Shown: positions 16,084-24,536 of the stretch, in pieces
Layout: the number at the start of each line of letters is the position of its first letter
Position numbering within the stretch: the stretch's first letter is position 1
Translations under genes and position numbers: made by a program
Notes under the pieces: model-generated
What the model saw: the letters and a program-made list of their open reading frames with translations, nothing else
Database searches by the model: none
Told to the model about the DNA's origin: nothing
Assembly: GCA_016932495.1 (NCBI GenBank)
Contig: JAFGCR010000009.1
Location: 1 to 64,000, forward strand
Origin: Candidatus Peregrinibacteria bacterium
Lineage (GTDB): Bacteria > Patescibacteriota > Gracilibacteria > UM-FILTER-43-11
Length of the DNA: 64,000 nucleotides
Direction: 5' to 3'

Positions 16084-16803
16084 ATGGAACCTGCTAACCC
16101 AACGACACCAAAGGAAACGCCCGATGCGGCTCCGAAAAAATCCCTTTCCAATATTTTTTCCACCCCCTTAGGAACCAAACGGATGGATAAGGCCACTGAA
16201 CTGAAAAAAAAGAATCAGATCAAAGGGTATATCCAGCTGGGGATTTCCGTGGTCGCCCTTGGGCTTTATTCTTTCTTTTTCCTTTATGATCAGGTGCCGG
16301 CGTATCTGGATTTCTCGAATACCTACGCGGCGCTTCAGGAGGATATCGAAGATAAGGAAGTGACGATTGCCAATCTGGAAGAAGAACGTGACGCGCATAA
16401 GGCCGCTTACGACGCCACCTTCAGGGAAGAACAGGCCATCATCAGCACTGTGCTGCCGGAAGAGACGGATAAGCTCGGCGTGATCCGCCTGATGGAAAAT
16501 TTTGCCACCCATTTAAACACCGTTTACCCTCCGTTTGAGTTTACCTCGATCACTTTCAGGGAGCCGGTGAAGGAAGACGGATACACTGTTCTCCCGTTCA
16601 GCACCTCCATCCATGCCAGTACTACGAATTTTGACCGTTTTTTAGGACTGATCAATCTGTCCGGCGGCATCAGTCCGGAAAGTCCCGACCACATCCGCCT
16701 GATGGAAATCTCTAATGTCTCGCTCAATTATCGCGGGGTGGATAAAGAAGGAAAAGATCAGGGAGTGGATTTTAATGTAGAGCTCAAAGCCTATTCACGC
16801 TAA
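16084..16803 (+). CDS. PilO-like pilus assembly protein
   Basis: A 239-residue single-pass protein: a Pro-rich cytoplasmic N-terminus, a membrane segment at about 47-67 (IQLGISVVALGLYSFFFLYD), a coiled coil at about 80-125, and a C-terminal domain with the alpha/beta pattern of PilO (FEFTSITFREPV, FDRFLGLINL, IRLMEISNVSLNY). PilN and PilO pair in the periplasmic-side platform of type IV pili. Its place right after the PilN-like gene and before the ATPase supports the call; sequence similarity alone is weak. Confidence 0.65.
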   Translation: MEPANPTTPKETPDAAPKKSLSNIFSTPLGTKRMDKATELKKKNQIKGYIQLGISVVALGLYSFFFLYDQVPAYLDFSNTYAALQEDIEDKEVTIANLEEERDAHKAAYDATFREEQAIISTVLPEETDKLGVIRLMENFATHLNTVYPPFEFTSITFREPVKEDGYTVLPFSTSIHASTTNFDRFLGLINLSGGISPESPDHIRLMEISNVSLNYRGVDKEGKDQGVDFNVELKAYSR

Positions 16804-16810
16804 TTTTTAA

Positions 16811-18262
16811 ATGGCCGATATCCAAATCGAAACACCGCCGGTACCGCTTGCGGACCCTTCTGCAGCTGAAACCGCTGCAGCGCCGGCCGCTGGCCAGACT
16901 TCAGCAACCGTGATGGAACCTGTTGTTCCGCAGGCCTCTGAACCTCCGCCGCCTCCCAAAGCGGTGGTGGCCAATTCTGACAATGGTAAGGAGGAAGCGC
17001 CGGCCAAACCAGCGGGGAATGGTGACGTGTCAGCCAATGGCATGATGGAAGCTCTGCAGAACTCCATTATCGCCGGGAACATCCCCCAGATCGTTTTGCA
17101 TATGATCACCTATGCCACCAGTATCGGCGCGAGTGATATCCATATTGAACCTTTGGAAAATATTGTCCGCATCCGTTTCCGTGTGGATGGTGTCCTCCGG
17201 CTGATCATCGAATATCCTTCCAATATCCATCCGGCCGTAGTCTCCCGTGTTAAGATCATGTCCGGCCTTAAGATCGATGAACAGCGCATCCCGCAGGACG
17301 GCCGTATGCAGATCACCACGGAAGACGGCAAGGAACTGGACCTTCGTGTGTCCACCCTGCCCACGGTGAACGGGGAAAAGATCGTCAGCCGTATCCAGGA
17401 TAAATCCAAAACCATTCCCGATCTGCCGAACCTCGGCATCCAAGGGGAAAATATGAAAAAGATGGAGCGGTTCCTTAAGCTCCCCAACGGAGTGATCCTG
17501 GTGACCGGTCCGACGGGTTCCGGAAAGACAAACACCCTTTATTCCACCCTGAGCCGCCTGAACGTCATTGGTGTGAATATCATGACTTTTGAAGATCCTG
17601 TCGAGTATCAGATGGACGGGCTGAGCCAGAGCCAGGTCAAACCCGAGATCGATTATGATTTTGCCTCCGGCCTTCGCACGGCCCTGCGCCAGGACCCGGA
17701 TATCATCATGGTGGGGGAGATCCGCGACCAGGAAACCATCGAGATCGCGATCCGTGCCGCTTTGACAGGCCACCTGGTGCTGTCGACCGTCCATACCAAC
17801 AGCGCGGTGGGCACGCTGACCCGTATCTCGGATATGGGCCTGCCCGGCTATTTAACGGCTTCCGCCATCCGCGGGATCATTGCCCAGCGTCTGGTGCGGC
17901 GGGTTTGTTCTGACTGTAAAGAACTCTATGCCCCTGAAGGAGTATTGCTGACTGAGATTAAAAAGGAATTAGCGGACGTGCGCGAGGGTTATATGGACCC
18001 CAAACTTCTGGAAAACCCCCAGCTGGCCCGCGGAAAAGGATGTGACAAATGCGGCGGCACAGGGAGTAAGGGGCGAATGGGTATTTTTGAGATCATGGAG
18101 ATGGACCGCGATATCGGCGAACTGATTTTAAAAAACGCCACAGATTCGGCATTGATGGATCAGGCCAAAAAAAACGGCATGATCACTTTAAAACAGGACG
18201 GCTACATCAAAGCTCTTCAGGGGGATATTCCTATAGAAGAAGTTTATCGTGTAGTTCAATAA
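16811..18262 (+). CDS. pilB: Type IV pilus assembly ATPase PilB/GspE
   Basis: The hexameric motor that drives pilus extension. An Ala/Pro-rich N-terminus of about 75 residues replaces the usual MshEN domain. The NTE/ATPase core follows: Walker A GPTGSGKTNTLYS (about 233-245), the Asp box, Walker B IIMVGEIRDQETIEIAIRAA (about 298-317) and the His box GHLVLSTVHTN. The zinc-binding Cys pairs are in RRVCSDCKELY and GCDKCGGTG. At 483 residues it is shorter than the typical 560 because of the missing N-domain. It starts 7 bases after the PilO-like gene. Confidence 0.95.
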   Translation: MADIQIETPPVPLADPSAAETAAAPAAGQTSATVMEPVVPQASEPPPPPKAVVANSDNGKEEAPAKPAGNGDVSANGMMEALQNSIIAGNIPQIVLHMITYATSIGASDIHIEPLENIVRIRFRVDGVLRLIIEYPSNIHPAVVSRVKIMSGLKIDEQRIPQDGRMQITTEDGKELDLRVSTLPTVNGEKIVSRIQDKSKTIPDLPNLGIQGENMKKMERFLKLPNGVILVTGPTGSGKTNTLYSTLSRLNVIGVNIMTFEDPVEYQMDGLSQSQVKPEIDYDFASGLRTALRQDPDIIMVGEIRDQETIEIAIRAALTGHLVLSTVHTNSAVGTLTRISDMGLPGYLTASAIRGIIAQRLVRRVCSDCKELYAPEGVLLTEIKKELADVREGYMDPKLLENPQLARGKGCDKCGGTGSKGRMGIFEIMEMDRDIGELILKNATDSALMDQAKKNGMITLKQDGYIKALQGDIPIEEVYRVVQ

Positions 18263-18298
18263 ATTTTTAACTATTAACTCTCAACTCTTAACTAGCTC
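18263..18298 (+). repeat. TTAACTC-type heptamer array before pilC
   Basis: The 36-base spacer reads TTAACTA TTAACTC TCAACTC TTAACTA in 7-bp steps. The heptamer is the same as in the S23/IVP element arms (7177-7586) and the 30232-30280 array. The pilC start lies at its edge. Confidence 0.7.
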
Positions 18299-19495
18299 AT
18301 GAGTCCAGCCACCTTACATATCGGAGCCGCTGCGGGCAAAGAAGAGGCAGTAAAGACAAAAGCGCCGGAAGCGCATGGAAAACGTCCTATGGGCGTGATA
18401 GGCCGCCTGAACGCGTACCTGGCCCGTTTCAGCGCGATTAAAGATGAAGATAAAGTCAGTTTTTTCCGTCTGATGGCGACGATGATCAACGCGGGAATTT
18501 CTATTACCAAATCCCTCCGCATCCTCACGGAACAGATCGAAAACGTGCATTTTAAGCAGATCATCGAGGATCTGACGATGCGCATTGAAAGCGGGGCCAG
18601 TTTCTCCGAAGCCCTGAGCGCTCATGATAAATACTTTAATGCGGCGCAGATCGGTATGGTGGAATCCGGGGAGGCAACCGGCCGTCTGAACCAGGCCTTA
18701 CTGCAGATCGCCAGCGAAACGGAAAAATCCACCCAGCTCAATAAAAAGATCAAAGGCGCCATGATTTACCCGGTAACGATCATCGTCATCCTTATTGGCG
18801 CCATGTACGCGGTCATGACTTTTGTGATGCCGAAGATCAAGGAGGTGTTCGAAAGCCTGGGTTCGCAGTTACCGGCCATGACCCAGTTTTTAGTGGATGC
18901 GAGTGACTGGATGGTGGGCAAGACCGCCGGCATCCCTAATGGCCTTTTGGTGCTCATCAGCCTGGTTGCTTTTGTTTTCCTGTTTCTGTGGTGGAAGAAG
19001 ACCAAGGTCGGCCGTTTACTGTGGACCAAGGCCACCATGCGCCTGCCGGTTTTCGGCAATCTGATCAAAAAATCCGCGCTGGCCCGTTTCTGTCGAAGTA
19101 TCAGCACGCTGACCAACAGCGGTATTTCGATCGTTAAAGCGCTTGAGATTACGGCGGGCAGTGTCGGGAACCCTATTTACGAAAAACGTATCCGTTTGAT
19201 CTCCGAAGATGTAAAGCGCGGTATTACGATGGGAGAGAACATGAAAGACGACCCGCTTTTTCCTACGATGGTAGTGGGCATGATCAATGTGGCCGAACAA
19301 ACCGCCCAAATGGACCAGATCACGGGTAAGTTGGCGGATTTTTACGAGGAAGAACTCGATGATATGGTCAAGAACCTTTCCCGCCTGATGGAGCCGATCA
19401 TCATTGTCATCTTGGGCGGCACGGTCGGTTTTCTGGTCATCGCGGTCATGCTGCCGATTCTGCAGTCTTCTGATCTGGCGACCGCCGGCTCCTAA
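18299..19495 (+). CDS. pilC: Type II/IV secretion platform protein PilC/GspF
   Basis: The polytopic inner-membrane platform of the pilus. Two homologous GspF domains are seen (FFRLMATMINAGISITKSLR at about 57, and FCRSISTLTNSGISIVKALE at about 262), each followed by hydrophobic segments; membrane spans lie at about 157-180, 215-235 and 362-385. At 398 residues it has the usual length. It follows pilB by 36 bases of heptamer repeat. Confidence 0.95.
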   Translation: MSPATLHIGAAAGKEEAVKTKAPEAHGKRPMGVIGRLNAYLARFSAIKDEDKVSFFRLMATMINAGISITKSLRILTEQIENVHFKQIIEDLTMRIESGASFSEALSAHDKYFNAAQIGMVESGEATGRLNQALLQIASETEKSTQLNKKIKGAMIYPVTIIVILIGAMYAVMTFVMPKIKEVFESLGSQLPAMTQFLVDASDWMVGKTAGIPNGLLVLISLVAFVFLFLWWKKTKVGRLLWTKATMRLPVFGNLIKKSALARFCRSISTLTNSGISIVKALEITAGSVGNPIYEKRIRLISEDVKRGITMGENMKDDPLFPTMVVGMINVAEQTAQMDQITGKLADFYEEELDDMVKNLSRLMEPIIIVILGGTVGFLVIAVMLPILQSSDLATAGS

Positions 19496-19526
19496 AAAAG
19501 AGTTATTGCGTTATGTAAAAAAACTC

Positions 19527-19555
19527 TTGCATACAAAAATTGTACATGTTACACT
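19527..19555 (+). promoter_or_regulatory. Promoter of the pilin gene
   Basis: TTGCAT (19527-19532) and TACACT (19550-19555) are 17 bp apart. A separate promoter would allow the pilin to be made in excess of the assembly machinery. Confidence 0.55.
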
Positions 19556-19589
19556 TAAAACAAGCTTTTATCATTTAAACAAAAACAAA

Positions 19590-20159
19590 ATGATCAAGAA
19601 AAACGCTTTTCGGCGCGGTTTCACACTCATTGAACTGATGATCGTCATTGTGATCCTCGGTATTTTGATGGGTACGATCCTCCCGCGCTTGACGGGTGCG
19701 CAAGCCCGCGCCCGCGACACCGCCCGTAAGGCGGATCTTAATAACATCTCCCAGGCTCTCGAAGTCTATTACGGGGATGAAGGTACTTACCCGCCCGCGG
19801 ATAATCCTCCATGTCTGGATCCGGATGCGACGAACCCCACTACCACTTCCTGGAAGATCGCTCAGTATCTGAAAGGTAAAAAAGTTCCGGCACCTCCTTC
19901 AAAGGAGCAGATGACTTTAGGGTGTCAGGGTGAATATTATTATAAACCGCTGAAACAAGGTGGTGTCGATAAGGCTTCTTATGTGCTGGCTTCCGATGTG
20001 GAGACCTGGCAGTTGGCCAATTATTTAGCAGATGAGAGTACTCCTGGAGAATTTAATTCCGCAAGCAACGCGTCTACTTATGTGGATGTAATGGGTGAAG
20101 AGGCAGTGAGCCAGGAAAATTCTAACACCCGGAAAACAATTTATATTGTGATTCCATAA
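19590..20159 (+). CDS. Type IV pilin/pseudopilin major subunit
   Basis: A 189-residue prepilin. The short leader MIKKNAFRRG ends at the cleavage Gly, followed by FTLIELMIVIVILGILMGTI with the Glu at mature position 5. The alpha1 helix continues with ARARDTARKADLNNISQALE, as in GspG-type pilins, and the globular part has two Cys (PPCLD and LGCQG) that may form a disulphide. I chose the ATG at 19590 because the frame upstream of it overlaps pilC and gives no leader; it is preceded by A-rich sequence. A terminator follows at 20189. Confidence 0.93.
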   Translation: MIKKNAFRRGFTLIELMIVIVILGILMGTILPRLTGAQARARDTARKADLNNISQALEVYYGDEGTYPPADNPPCLDPDATNPTTTSWKIAQYLKGKKVPAPPSKEQMTLGCQGEYYYKPLKQGGVDKASYVLASDVETWQLANYLADESTPGEFNSASNASTYVDVMGEEAVSQENSNTRKTIYIVIP

Positions 20160-20188
20160 AGGAATTTTAAACCTGAATCAAATAAAAA

Positions 20189-20219
20189 AACCTTCCCGCG
20201 GAAACACGGGAGGGTTTTT
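20189..20219. terminator. Bidirectional terminator between pilin and transposase
   Basis: AACCTTCCCG pairs with CGGGAGGGTT (one G-U), loop CGGAAACA, with an A-run before and TTTTTG after, so it can work for both convergent genes. Confidence 0.8.
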
Positions 20220-20225
20220 GGTGTT

Positions 20226-20897
20226 TTAATTTTCCTCTAGTAAATCCTCATATTCCGGGTTGGTAAAAACGTATGGCCAGCCATTCGGCAAACCATGTTT
20301 CACGGGGTTGTATTGGATGTATTCCATATGATAATCGAAATCATGGTCATTGCGGATGATGTGGTCGTGGAAGGATTTTTGCCATTGAAATGGGGGAAAT
20401 GGATGGTCGGTGGGGTATTTTTGGTGGAATCGGTTTTTTAATTTTTGAATATATCGATCAAATTGTTTGGTAATTTTGATTAATGATCCGTTTTCATATT
20501 TTTTATTGCCCCATTTTTCCCGAAGGCGCGCAATCGATTGCGCGCCTTCATGCGGTATGTATGGTTTATTAAAATCAAAAATTATATTTATATTATGTGA
20601 AAATTGTTTTTTGATGGAAAACATCACCTCCGAAATATTAAATTCGTCATCCGGTTGCACCAACAAATGGAAATGATCATAAACCAAAACCCACCCAAAT
20701 AAAAAAAATCCTTTCAACCGTTTGCATAAACGTAAATTTTCCACAAATAAATCCGCAAAAATCCTTTCCCGGAAAAAAGAAACATTTCCCTCCGTTTTAC
20801 ACGTTATAAAATAACACACATCTTTAAAATAAATGCGTTTTTGACTATCACGGTGTAACAACCGATAGGTTTTTATAAATTCCAAATATCGTCCCAT
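20226..20897 (-). CDS. REP-associated tyrosine transposase (Y1, HUH)
   Basis: Single-domain Y1 transposases of this type are linked to REP palindromes. The HUH pair is in VLVYDHFHLLVQP and the catalytic Tyr lies in the C-terminal block FDYHMEYIQYNPVKHGL, preceded by WQKSFHDHIIRNDHDF. I start at the ATG 20897 (223 residues); an upstream TTG at 20921 would add eight. A perfect 28-bp palindrome lies inside the gene at 20522-20549 and is read as part of EGAQSIARL. AT-rich codon use sets it apart from its neighbours. Confidence 0.93.
   Translation of the reverse strand: MGRYLEFIKTYRLLHRDSQKRIYFKDVCYFITCKTEGNVSFFRERIFADLFVENLRLCKRLKGFFLFGWVLVYDHFHLLVQPDDEFNISEVMFSIKKQFSHNINIIFDFNKPYIPHEGAQSIARLREKWGNKKYENGSLIKITKQFDRYIQKLKNRFHQKYPTDHPFPPFQWQKSFHDHIIRNDHDFDYHMEYIQYNPVKHGLPNGWPYVFTNPEYEDLLEEN
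20522..20549. repeat. Perfect 28-bp palindrome within the transposase gene
   Basis: The left half GAAGGCGCGCAATC is the exact reverse complement of the right half. It shares the outer GAAGGCG/CGCCTTC with the palindrome at 46637-46674. It is in frame and does not break the gene. Confidence 0.85.
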
Positions 20898-20957
20898 ACA
20901 AAAACGTTCATTTAAATACAAAAAAGGAATTCATTAAACCAAATGACTTGTTTAAAG

Positions 20958-22892
20958 TCAATTACCGTTCAGATTAAAATATTTGTTGTAATACCATTTA
21001 AATAGGGCTTCATCTGTGTTTTGTTCCTGCTGGTATTCTTTAACCCTTTGTTCAATAAGCGCCTCCACTTCTTCGGAATTTGAAGCCTGGGAAACATGGA
21101 GCTGGAGTGCGGTGGGGCCATCCCTCGTATCTTCTTTATAAGGTTTCGGATAAAGAGACAGGGGGAAGAACTTGTTTTGAAGCACCATATAGCCATCCAG
21201 ACGATCCTGTCCCATAGGAATTGCGTAGGGGTTTGAAATGAGACTTTTTCCCATGTAATAAGAGGGAATATCCAGATTAACCAGATCGAGGAGCGTGCTG
21301 GCGATATCAATATGTGACCCTTGTTCAGCTTCCAGTTTCAGATCCCTTGCCGTTATCATCAGGAAGGGGATATGGGCAGGCTCCAGAACAAAAGAAGTCT
21401 GAAACCCGTTGCCGGGCACGGATTTGTAAAGGGGATAAAGCTGGTCAGATGTCAGCAAAACGACCAGATCTTCATTCAAAAGCCCTTCTTTTTTGAGGTT
21501 TTCCACAAACGCCTCAACATAACGGTCGAGGCATTCAATAGAAAAAAGCAGTTTATCCTCCGGATCGTTTTTGGTTTTCGGGTAATAACAGCGCCCTCCC
21601 GGAGAATGGGTGTCGACGGTGAGCAGGGTTAAAAACAGCTTTTCATCAGGTCCGCTTTGTTTCAGGCGCTCAACCGCTTCATCAAAAACAAAATTATCCG
21701 TGTAGCCCCAGCCATTATAAAGGTCGGGGTGGGTTTTTATGAATTCGGGAAATTTTTCTTCAAAGTCTTCCCGGGCGAAGATCGTATCAAAGCCGAATTT
21801 TTTAAAATGCATATTTTCACCCACATAATATTTAGAGGCGCCTCGTATAAATTCGGTTTGATAACCTGCTCCTGCCATGAGTTCCGGGGCGCACTGGTAA
21901 TCTGCGTCCTGGCGCACCATTCGGGCGTTGGTATGGCCGCAGAGCATAGCACTTACTCCTTGGAGGGTAAAAGGGCCAGAAGGGTAGAATTTATCAATGT
22001 GGGGGTATGCTTCAAAGAGCTGGTCTATATAAGGAGTCGAGCCAGCAATCTCATTGTTATAACGGGACAGGAAATTCTGGTTCAGGGACTCTACGACGAT
22101 CAGGACGATTTTTTTAGGGGGATCAGAGAAGGTCTGGGTGAGCTGGGTATCAAGATTGAGTTTTTTAATCTGATCCGCCTCTGTTTCAGTAAGGGGCTGA
22201 TAGGGCCGGTTATGGTCGTTGAAATGAAACCACATTTCTTGTGCCAAAACGGCCAATGTCGAGTCTTCCAGGGCAATGGTGCGGTAAAACGCCTTTTCAA
22301 CTCTGTCCGGATGCGCTAGGGAATTATGACCGCTGTAATAAACGGAAATAAACGGACTCCAGAGGGCCAGTAGAGCCAGCAGTCCGGTAAAAAGCCATTT
22401 TTTAAACAGCCAGAAATTTTTATCATGATTGCGGATTTTAAAAAGCGCGATGGCCAGAAAAGCCATTATCGCCAGCACCAGTACCACTATTAAAGTCAAT
22501 AAAGGGGTGAGAAAAGACAGCAGAATATGAAAATTAAACCCCTCCAGAATGTAAAACTGGAAATTGCTTCGGGTCACGTAATAAAACCCGACCCCCATCA
22601 TATTGATCAGAAACAGTATTTCGAATAAAGCGATCAGAAAAACCCGTTTCCATGCCGCTTTGGTGTAATAGAGCAGGTAGAAAAGTAGCGCGTACGGGGC
22701 AGTCTCGCTTAAAAATCGTTTACTGATGCTCCCGATCACATTCGAAAAGAAATGAACGTTGACCTGAAACGGCTGAAGACCGTTAATGTGATAGAGAAGG
22801 GCATAAAGCGTGCAGAAATACAGGACAAAAAAGCCGATATAGAACAGGTGAAAAGGTTTCAGTCGGGTTTTTTGTAGGTGAAATTTTTTCAT
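20958..22892 (-). CDS. LTA-synthase-like sulfatase-family membrane enzyme
   Basis: Enzymes of this class transfer phosphoglycerol or phosphoethanolamine groups to envelope glycans. About five membrane segments occupy the first 200 residues, then an extracellular alkaline-phosphatase-fold domain: VVESLNQNF with the first metal ligand, GPFTLQGVSAMLCG with the probable catalytic Thr, VDTHSPGG, and LTSDQLYPLY where most relatives have SDHG. The replacement of the His in that last motif is unusual. At 644 residues it has the length of LtaS proteins. Substrate unknown. Confidence 0.8.
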   Translation of the reverse strand: MKKFHLQKTRLKPFHLFYIGFFVLYFCTLYALLYHINGLQPFQVNVHFFSNVIGSISKRFLSETAPYALLFYLLYYTKAAWKRVFLIALFEILFLINMMGVGFYYVTRSNFQFYILEGFNFHILLSFLTPLLTLIVVLVLAIMAFLAIALFKIRNHDKNFWLFKKWLFTGLLALLALWSPFISVYYSGHNSLAHPDRVEKAFYRTIALEDSTLAVLAQEMWFHFNDHNRPYQPLTETEADQIKKLNLDTQLTQTFSDPPKKIVLIVVESLNQNFLSRYNNEIAGSTPYIDQLFEAYPHIDKFYPSGPFTLQGVSAMLCGHTNARMVRQDADYQCAPELMAGAGYQTEFIRGASKYYVGENMHFKKFGFDTIFAREDFEEKFPEFIKTHPDLYNGWGYTDNFVFDEAVERLKQSGPDEKLFLTLLTVDTHSPGGRCYYPKTKNDPEDKLLFSIECLDRYVEAFVENLKKEGLLNEDLVVLLTSDQLYPLYKSVPGNGFQTSFVLEPAHIPFLMITARDLKLEAEQGSHIDIASTLLDLVNLDIPSYYMGKSLISNPYAIPMGQDRLDGYMVLQNKFFPLSLYPKPYKEDTRDGPTALQLHVSQASNSEEVEALIEQRVKEYQQEQNTDEALFKWYYNKYFNLNGN

Positions 22893-22897
22893 AATAT

Positions 22898-22986
22898 CGT
22901 ATTGATTGCGAATTGACCGCGAATTGACACCGAATCGATTCGGAATCCATTCGCAATCTATTCGATATCCATTCGTAAACTATTCG
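22898..22986. repeat. 11-bp repeats in inverted orientation
   Basis: Three 11-bp units (CGTATTGATTG, CGAATTGACCG, CGAATTGACAC) are followed after CGAATCGATT by four in the opposite sense (CGGAATCCATT, CGCAATCTATT, CGATATCCATT, CGTAAACTATT). The nusA stop codon (22980-22982) falls in the last unit. The same family occurs at 31749-31838 and 55417-55472. Confidence 0.75.
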
Positions 22987-24329
22987 ATTTCTTTCAAAAT
23001 CTTTGCCGCGCTCGCTTTACCGATCCCTTCAATCCCTTCGAGCGCTTTCAAATCCATTCCTTTTAGATCCTCGATGGTTTGATAGCCGGCTTTTTCGAGT
23101 TTGTTCACAATCGCCTTGCCAAGCTTCCCCCAGTGGCCGGGCTCGCCCCCTTCTTCTTTTTCAATGGATTTTTCAGCCTCCTCGATTTCCTTTTCTGCTT
23201 CAGCCACCTCTTCAAGCTCCTTGTCTTCCATCCGGCGGTTGGTTTTAGAAAGTTCTTTCAGTTTTTCCTTAAAAGCCGGGAGCTGTTCCAGGTTGTAAAG
23301 GTCCAGTTCATAGCCGGTAAGATCAGAGGCGAGGCGCACATTCTGGCCCTTTTTGCCGATGGCCATGGGACGCTCCTCTTCTTCCACAAACACAGCCGCC
23401 CGTTTGCGCACGCGCGGGTCTTCGCCCGCATTCACAATAATCACCTCCGCGATCTTGGCGGGCTGAAGGGCAGTGGCGATGAATTCACGCGGGTCTTTGC
23501 TCCACTCGATAATATCCACACGCTCGCCGTTTAGTTCTTCCATCACACTCTGGATACGCACGCCTTTCTGACCGATACAGGCGCCGATAGGATCGATTTT
23601 TTCGTCATCCGACCACACAGCCACCTTACTCCGTACACCGGCGTCGCGGGCGATGGATTTGATCTCCACATCCCCTTCGATGATTTCGGGGATCTCCATC
23701 TCAAGCAAACGCACCACCAGGTTGGGGTGGGTGCGGGAAATGGACAGTTCCGGCCCGCGGCTGGTATGCACCACTTTATCTAAATACACCTTGATGCGCT
23801 TACCATTGTAGTACTTTTCGCCGGAGATCTGGTCGCGCGCGGATAGGGGGACCGTGTGATTTTCGATATTGATGTATACATTGTCGCCTTCCACACGCAT
23901 CACTTGGGCGGACAGCAGTTCGTTTTCGCGGTTTTTGAACATCTCATACAGGGATTCGCGTTCCGCCTCCTGAATGCGCTGGAGGATGACCTGTTTGGCG
24001 GCCTGAGCCGCGATCCGGCCGTATTCCAGAGGAGTGACATCGATCTTGATCTCATCGCCGATTTTCACGTTTTTCTTCATCTTCTGGGCTTCAGCCAGCG
24101 AGATCTCGATATTGGGATTATCGATTTCTTCCACCACCTCCTTGATCAGGAGCACGGTAGCAAAATTCCCTCCTTCATTCAGGATGATCTCCACTTCCTC
24201 CTCCTTATTGCCGAAGTCTTTACGATAGGCGGTGGCTAGGGCGGCTTTGACCGCTTCCATCACACTTTCATAAGAAATATTTTTTTCGGCGCAAATCTGG
24301 TTCACGGCTGCGATAAATTGTTCTTTCAT
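22980..24329 (-). CDS. nusA: Transcription elongation factor NusA
   Basis: Binds RNA polymerase and modulates pausing and termination. The N-terminal domain (SYESVMEAVKAALATAYRKD), an S1 domain at about 135-200, and two KH domains (IGACIGQKGVRIQSVMEELN at about 250, and AIGKKGQNVRLASDLTGYEL near 325) are present. The C-terminus ends in a helix-hairpin-helix block (GLKALEGIEGIGKASAAKIL-like) after an acidic coiled linker. Its 449 residues are normal for forms with one C-terminal repeat. Its stop lies in the 11-bp repeat. Confidence 0.95.
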   Translation of the reverse strand: MKEQFIAAVNQICAEKNISYESVMEAVKAALATAYRKDFGNKEEEVEIILNEGGNFATVLLIKEVVEEIDNPNIEISLAEAQKMKKNVKIGDEIKIDVTPLEYGRIAAQAAKQVILQRIQEAERESLYEMFKNRENELLSAQVMRVEGDNVYINIENHTVPLSARDQISGEKYYNGKRIKVYLDKVVHTSRGPELSISRTHPNLVVRLLEMEIPEIIEGDVEIKSIARDAGVRSKVAVWSDDEKIDPIGACIGQKGVRIQSVMEELNGERVDIIEWSKDPREFIATALQPAKIAEVIIVNAGEDPRVRKRAAVFVEEEERPMAIGKKGQNVRLASDLTGYELDLYNLEQLPAFKEKLKELSKTNRRMEDKELEEVAEAEKEIEEAEKSIEKEEGGEPGHWGKLGKAIVNKLEKAGYQTIEDLKGMDLKALEGIEGIGKASAAKILKEIE

Positions 24330-24337
24330 AACCTTTT

Positions 24338-24376
24338 AGATTAAAGATTTAAGATTAAAGATTTAAGATTAAAGTC
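24338..24376. repeat. Heptamer array in the nusA leader
   Basis: Five 7-bp units alternate AGATTAA and AGATTTA just upstream of the nusA ATG on the minus strand. Confidence 0.7.
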
Positions 24377-24441
24377 AGGATTAATCTATTTTAAGAAAAA
24401 AAACCAAATCCTAAATTACCTTAGGATCTGATTGTGTTTTT

Positions 24442-24470
24442 ATTATAACTCCCGACAGAACGGATGGCAA
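24442..24470 (-). promoter_or_regulatory. Promoter of nusA
   Basis: TTGCCA (24470-24465) and TATAAT (24447-24442) are 17 bp apart on the minus strand, about 110 bases before the ATG. The leader contains the heptamer array and an ATCCTAA/TTAGGAT hairpin. Confidence 0.65.
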
Positions 24471-24496
24471 GAATTTTTTGCGGAATAATTTGCGTT

Positions 24497-24536
24497 TATA
24501 CCGTAGAGACGCGATTAATCGCGTCTCTACGGTATA
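24497..24536. repeat. Perfect 40-bp REP-type palindrome
   Basis: The left half 24497-24516 (TATACCGTAGAGACGCGATT) is the exact reverse complement of 24517-24536. The inner part GTAGAGACGCGATT is typical of REP-like palindromes associated with Y1 transposases. Its right half supplies the last codons and the TAG stop of recX. Confidence 0.85.

Noticed and set aside
19404-19589. An N-terminal extension of the pilin frame overlapping pilC
   Set aside because: Prepilin leaders are short and the ATG at 19590 gives a standard leader; the promoter at 19527-19555 also lies inside the extension.
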